From a virus: a stretch of 28,853 bases of DNA. The first letter of the stretch is position 1. The number at the start of each line of letters is the position of its first letter. A program made the position numbers and the translations under genes. The stretch covers positions 1 through 28,853 of the IMG/VR virus record IMGVR_UViG_3300020421_000099; one strand, 5' to 3'. Positions 25,929 through 28,853 of this stretch are shown piece after piece. Below the pieces are notes generated by a model, which did not search any database, was not told where the DNA came from, and worked only from the letters and a program-made list of their open reading frames with translations.

Positions 25929-26684
25929 CTATATAATTCTTGTCTTCTCATGACCTACACGACACTTAGGATCACACCATATTTCGAATCCTGCTTTGAT
26001 AGCATCAAGACAGAATGAAACATCTTCTCCACACATATCCTGTACTTCTCCTGATTCAAACACCTGCATTTGAGGAGCAAACCAAGGATACTTCATTTCC
26101 TCATGCTCAAATACACCTTTCTTGATAAGTAACCATCCGAATCCAGCATAATCAACAGTAAATGGTTTACGACGCTTTTGAATGCCGTCTACCATCTCAT
26201 GATTCATAACCCCACCATTCTCTTTGAAATCATTCTCTTCCAACCAGTGAGCAACTGATGTTGTTTGACCGTCTTCTGTAGCATACCAACCGCCAGCAAT
26301 ATCCTTGTCCATCGATAACACACGATAAAACGACTCGTTGTTAAACACGATGTCGCTATCGATCCATAATTGATAGTCATATTGAAGTTTTCCGTCCCAT
26401 GGTAATTGATCTGGTCCACGTAATACATTAGCACCTAAGCACTTACAACGTGCAAAGTTTACCATTGATGAATAATCTTGAGATATCTGTATACTCGCTC
26501 CGTTCTGTACCAATTCAAAACAGAGTGAGACAAAGTTTTTCAGGAAAATATATGATACTCCTCTACCTGGTAAACAAAAGACTATACTCTTTCCTTTGAG
26601 TTTTTCTTTTGCTGCCTCCAAGTCAAAGTCATCTTTATTTTCAACTGTTGGTGGCTGTGTTACCACCTTAAATCCTTTAGCCAT
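25929..26684 (-). CDS. Glycosyltransferase-like protein, GT-A fold
   Basis: The 251-residue protein shows GT-A landmarks: an N-terminal strand SIVFCLPGRG (about 33-42), the nucleotide-sugar and metal-binding WIDSDIVF with DSD at 109-111, an acceptor-side DYAGFGWLLIKKG (about 178-190), and a catalytic-region GEDVSFCLDAIKAG (about 219-232) where ED is typical. A conserved CRVGHEK (about 241-247) follows. It resembles GT2-type or phage-encoded sugar transferases acting on glycans or on DNA bases, but sugar and acceptor cannot be read. It lies next to SGNH and carbamoyltransferase genes, fitting a glycan-modifying cassette. A sigma70-like promoter lies 27 bases upstream, so it is probably transcribed early or middle by host polymerase rather than with the late genes. 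Confidence 0.82.
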   Translation of the reverse strand: MAKGFKVVTQPPTVENKDDFDLEAAKEKLKGKSIVFCLPGRGVSYIFLKNFVSLCFELVQNGASIQISQDYSSMVNFARCKCLGANVLRGPDQLPWDGKLQYDYQLWIDSDIVFNNESFYRVLSMDKDIAGGWYATEDGQTTSVAHWLEENDFKENGGVMNHEMVDGIQKRRKPFTVDYAGFGWLLIKKGVFEHEEMKYPWFAPQMQVFESGEVQDMCGEDVSFCLDAIKAGFEIWCDPKCRVGHEKTRII

Positions 26685-26710
26685 ACTATAATGGGTTGCA
26701 ATCCAACAAT

Positions 26711-26739
26711 ATTATAACAGATTATATATGATCTATCAA
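26711..26739 (-). promoter_or_regulatory. Sigma70-like promoter (TTGATA-17-TATAAT)
   Basis: On the minus strand TTGATA (26739-26734) is followed, after exactly 17 bases, by a perfect TATAAT (26716-26711). The -35 element lies within the last codons of the SGNH gene and the -10 element just after its stop. Transcription would start about 20 bases before the ATG of the glycosyltransferase-like gene and run to the terminator at 25672-25704. Confidence 0.72.
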
Positions 26740-27414
26740 GTCAATAACTTTATCAGCAATCAATTGATGACCTTTTACTGTAGGATGACCACCCCTTTTT
26801 CCATGTGAATAATTCGACCAAAACCTAGAATCTTGAATATCTCCTAAAAGATTATAATGTAGACAGAAAGGATGTATACCATCACATAATGATCTCCAAT
26901 ATCCTATATTATTATGATCTCCAAAACCATTTATCCTATGATAACGTTTTTCTGGTCTTTGTAATAAAATATCATAATGATCTGCTACCAAAGAAACATA
27001 TTTTATACCTCTACTTTTACAATAACTATCAAATAAAAATACATTCTTCCAAAAATTCTCACAACCTACTATATCATTATAGACTGATATGTAATATCTG
27101 TTGATCTTTGTTTTATCAACTCCTGTAGGATACTGAACACACCAGTTTTCAATCTGTCCTCGACTAGTGAAGTATTCTAACCTTGATATAACAGTAAACT
27201 GTATAACAACAACATCAGGTTTATTATGTTCAAGATATTTTATTGTCTTCCTTACAATAGCATCATTACTATACCCACATTCACCTATATTCAAATGATT
27301 ACACTCATAATGATCTGATACAAGTTTACTAAATCTCTGATTGAATCTATCCCCTAGTTCATCACCAAAAGTATAAGAACATCCACTAAAAAACAATGAC
27401 TTCATATTTTTCAT
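26722..27414 (-). CDS. SGNH-hydrolase-like protein
   Basis: The 230-residue protein opens with FFSGCSYTFGDELG (about 8-21), a block I form in which Ser13 would be the nucleophile. It has NIGECGYSND (about 42-51) as block II, a QFTVISRLEY stretch (about 72-81), and HPTVKGH (210-216) as block V, where His210 would be the catalytic base and the upstream charged residue is replaced by Gly. This suits an SGNH/GDSL esterase or O-acetyl-group hydrolase acting on polysaccharide. The 'GCSxTxG' subtype occurs widely in marine phages and bacterial polysaccharide loci. ATG at 27414 or 27405 is possible; the first overlaps the carbamoyltransferase end by 29 bases. No signal peptide is seen, so it acts in the cytoplasm or is released on lysis. 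Confidence 0.78.
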   Translation of the reverse strand: MKNMKSLFFSGCSYTFGDELGDRFNQRFSKLVSDHYECNHLNIGECGYSNDAIVRKTIKYLEHNKPDVVVIQFTVISRLEYFTSRGQIENWCVQYPTGVDKTKINRYYISVYNDIVGCENFWKNVFLFDSYCKSRGIKYVSLVADHYDILLQRPEKRYHRINGFGDHNNIGYWRSLCDGIHPFCLHYNLLGDIQDSRFWSNYSHGKRGGHPTVKGHQLIADKVIDLIDHI

Positions 27415-28774
27415 GAAATAATTTCACATCATCTTTGCTATTTACCATTGGTTTACCTCTAACATTCAATGAGGTATTCAATAACACAGGACAACCAGTA
27501 CGTTCGTACCATGCCTCTAGAATCGGTCTTAGGATGCTTTCAGAGGTTTCTGGTACTGTTTGTACTCTTGCTGACCCATCAACGTGTAGACAGGCAGGTA
27601 TATCGTCTGGACGAGTACATTGATAAGTATAAGACATATACCTAGAATGGTCAGGCATATCAAACCACTCGTGGCAATGCTCTTCGAGAATAGAAGGAGC
27701 AAATGGTCTGAACTTCTCCCTTTTTTTGATCGTATTGACGAGATCTTTTGTGGAAATTTCTCTTGGATCCGCCAAAAGACTTCTATTACCAAGAGCACGA
27801 GGGCCAAACTCTGCACGACCATTTGCGACACCAACGACCTTATTTTCGAGTAAGCTCGTAACCACTTCTTTCGGATCAATCTTACCATTGATGTTATGCC
27901 CCAAATACGGAGAAAATTGTACTTTCTTACCATATGCTAATAAAGCAGCTCCTAATGCACCACCAGCGTCACCTGGATTAGGCATAATCCAAATATTGTT
28001 ATCGCTAAAGCGATCCTGTAATTTAGAGTTTACCACACAGTTTAGTGCAACACCACCCCCATAACAGATATTATTACTATATGATGACGCTATTTTGAAG
28101 ATATCAACCAATTCTTTCTCTAATATAACTTCTGCACTCTTTGCAATATCACATGGGTCACCTTCAAGTCCACGTATACCTTTATGATTATTCCTATAAA
28201 GTAGTCGCTGTAACTCCTTGGTATGACTGGGTTTTCCGTAGGCTGCCATTCCCATGAAGATATATTCTTCATCTAACGGTCTTAAACCTGCCCATTTAGT
28301 CAACGCAGAATACCAAAGACCAATAGACTTAGGATACCGTCTAGACCACACTTTCTTATAAACTGCCTTATCATCTTCCATTTTAGCAACCCAAATGGAA
28401 GAACAATCCCATTCACCAATACTATCTACAACTACACATGCTGATTCATCAAATACTGATGTTTGGAATGCTGCAGCAGCATGTGACTTATGATGAGGAA
28501 AATAAACAGTAGGTTGCATTGAAAGATATCGTTCACTCCACCCTGCCTTCTGTCCAGCGTATATTTGTCTCGTTTTCTTCAATAACGGATTTTCATAGAA
28601 TGCAACAACATCATCTTTGAGATTCAACCCTCTTGCAATCATTGATGCATTAAGATCCAAGTACTTATCATGCTTCTTCTTAGAGTAACGTTCTGAATGA
28701 CTAGCATATAGGATACTACCATTATTGACTACTGCAACAGCAGCGTCATGAAACCCTTCGCTAAACCCTATCAT
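27386..28774 (-). CDS. Carbamoyltransferase, NodU/CmcH family
   Basis: The protein resembles NodU/CmcH/TobZ O-carbamoyltransferases, which transfer carbamoyl from carbamoyl phosphate, via carbamoyl-adenylate, to a sugar hydroxyl. The N-terminal Kae1-like ASKHA domain begins IGFSEGFHDAAVAVV, with the metal-binding HHKSH (94-98), GGGVALNCVVNSK (239-251) and PGDAGGALGAA (267-277). The C-terminal domain has GRAEFGPRALGNRS (319-332), KREKFRPFAPSILEE (351-365) and LNTSLNVRGKP (432-442). At 462 residues it is about 100 shorter than typical NodU or TobZ. Its ATG overlaps the preceding stop as ATGA, and its end overlaps the SGNH gene, so the cluster is tightly packed. The substrate is probably a surface glycan of host or virion, from context. 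Confidence 0.93.
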   Translation of the reverse strand: MIGFSEGFHDAAVAVVNNGSILYASHSERYSKKKHDKYLDLNASMIARGLNLKDDVVAFYENPLLKKTRQIYAGQKAGWSERYLSMQPTVYFPHHKSHAAAAFQTSVFDESACVVVDSIGEWDCSSIWVAKMEDDKAVYKKVWSRRYPKSIGLWYSALTKWAGLRPLDEEYIFMGMAAYGKPSHTKELQRLLYRNNHKGIRGLEGDPCDIAKSAEVILEKELVDIFKIASSYSNNICYGGGVALNCVVNSKLQDRFSDNNIWIMPNPGDAGGALGAALLAYGKKVQFSPYLGHNINGKIDPKEVVTSLLENKVVGVANGRAEFGPRALGNRSLLADPREISTKDLVNTIKKREKFRPFAPSILEEHCHEWFDMPDHSRYMSYTYQCTRPDDIPACLHVDGSARVQTVPETSESILRPILEAWYERTGCPVLLNTSLNVRGKPMVNSKDDVKLFHEKYEVIVF

Positions 28775-28853
28775 ATAGGTTTACCCCAAGAACTCGGCAA
28801 AGATCCAAACTCGTCTTTCCATTGCAGGTAGACTGGATCCAATTGTTCTCTAG
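28771..28853 (-). CDS. 3' end of an unidentified upstream gene
   Basis: Reading from the window edge on the minus strand, 26 codons lead to a TGA that overlaps the carbamoyltransferase ATG as ATGA. The visible tail contains LDPVYLQWKDEFG and then LPSSWGKPI. The composition looks like a genuine protein end rather than noise, and the ATGA junction is typical of coupled phage genes. Another open frame runs across the same bases but lacks such a junction. Too little is visible to assign a function. Confidence 0.6.
   Translation of the reverse strand, partial: REQLDPVYLQWKDEFGSLPSSWGKPI

Noticed and set aside
27529-28064. Open frames on both strands within the carbamoyltransferase gene (plus 27726-28064, minus 27529-27933)
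   Set aside because: They lie wholly inside a gene with clear family motifs, lack promoters or ribosome sites, and their products show no domain pattern. They are best read as antisense or frame shadows.
1-28853. tRNA genes, insertion sequences, attachment sites or an integrase
   Set aside because: No cloverleaf-like element or transposase/integrase motif was noticed on reading, and intergenic gaps are too short to hold them outside genes.
28769-28853. Alternative minus-strand frame across the window edge (LENNWIQS...)
   Set aside because: It runs into the carbamoyltransferase gene out of frame and ends without a coupled junction. The neighbouring frame ends in a clean ATGA overlap.

Overview
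The window looks like part of the late (virion) region of a T4-like marine myovirus, most likely a cyanophage of Prochlorococcus or Synechococcus. A related marine T4-like phage, such as a pelagimyophage, cannot be excluded from sequence alone. The evidence is the gene order gp25, gp6, a gp7-like giant, then gp8, which follows T4 baseplate-wedge order. It is supported by very large beta-rich virion proteins with a DUF4815-type N-terminus or a YHYH domain, small conserved phage proteins, AT-rich DNA, and recurring T4-like late promoter motifs (CTAAATA or ATAAATA). Every gene I accept lies on the minus strand, so transcription runs from high to low coordinates.

Layout in transcription order. 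(1) 28853 to 25729 is an accessory surface-chemistry block: the 3' end of an unknown gene, a NodU/CmcH-type carbamoyltransferase, an SGNH-hydrolase-like protein, a GT-A-fold glycosyltransferase-like protein and a 57-residue acidic protein. The last two have their own sigma70-like promoter (26711-26739), and the block ends in a factor-independent terminator (25672-25704). (2) 25668 to 11916 is the baseplate-wedge operon, which starts at two tandem CTAAATA late motifs. It holds gp25 (GTG start), gp6, a 2761-residue gp7-like protein with a YHYH domain, and a 1048-residue structural protein. Each gene is joined to the next by a TAATG stop/start overlap. (3) 11919 to 3013 starts at an ATAAATA motif. 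It holds a gp8-like wedge protein, a 2360-residue DUF4815-type protein, a possible 48-residue protein coupled by TAATG, and a 69-residue coiled-coil protein. (4) 3020 to 2212 holds two small tail-associated proteins. (5) 2208 to 493 holds a tail-fibre-like protein with an Mtd-like N-terminus, a 62-residue coiled-coil protein and a class I methyltransferase-like protein. (6) 500 to 1 holds a ferritin-like di-iron protein that runs off the window.

The baseplate genes would build the hub-facing and peripheral wedges. The giant proteins look like mosaics of small repeated beta modules decorating that scaffold. The carbamoyltransferase, SGNH and glycosyltransferase genes look like a cassette that modifies glycans, of either host or virion. 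I see no tRNA, CRISPR array, insertion sequence or attachment site. No gene-free stretch exceeds 300 bases; the largest gap, about 100 bases at 25632-25728, holds the terminator and the late promoters.
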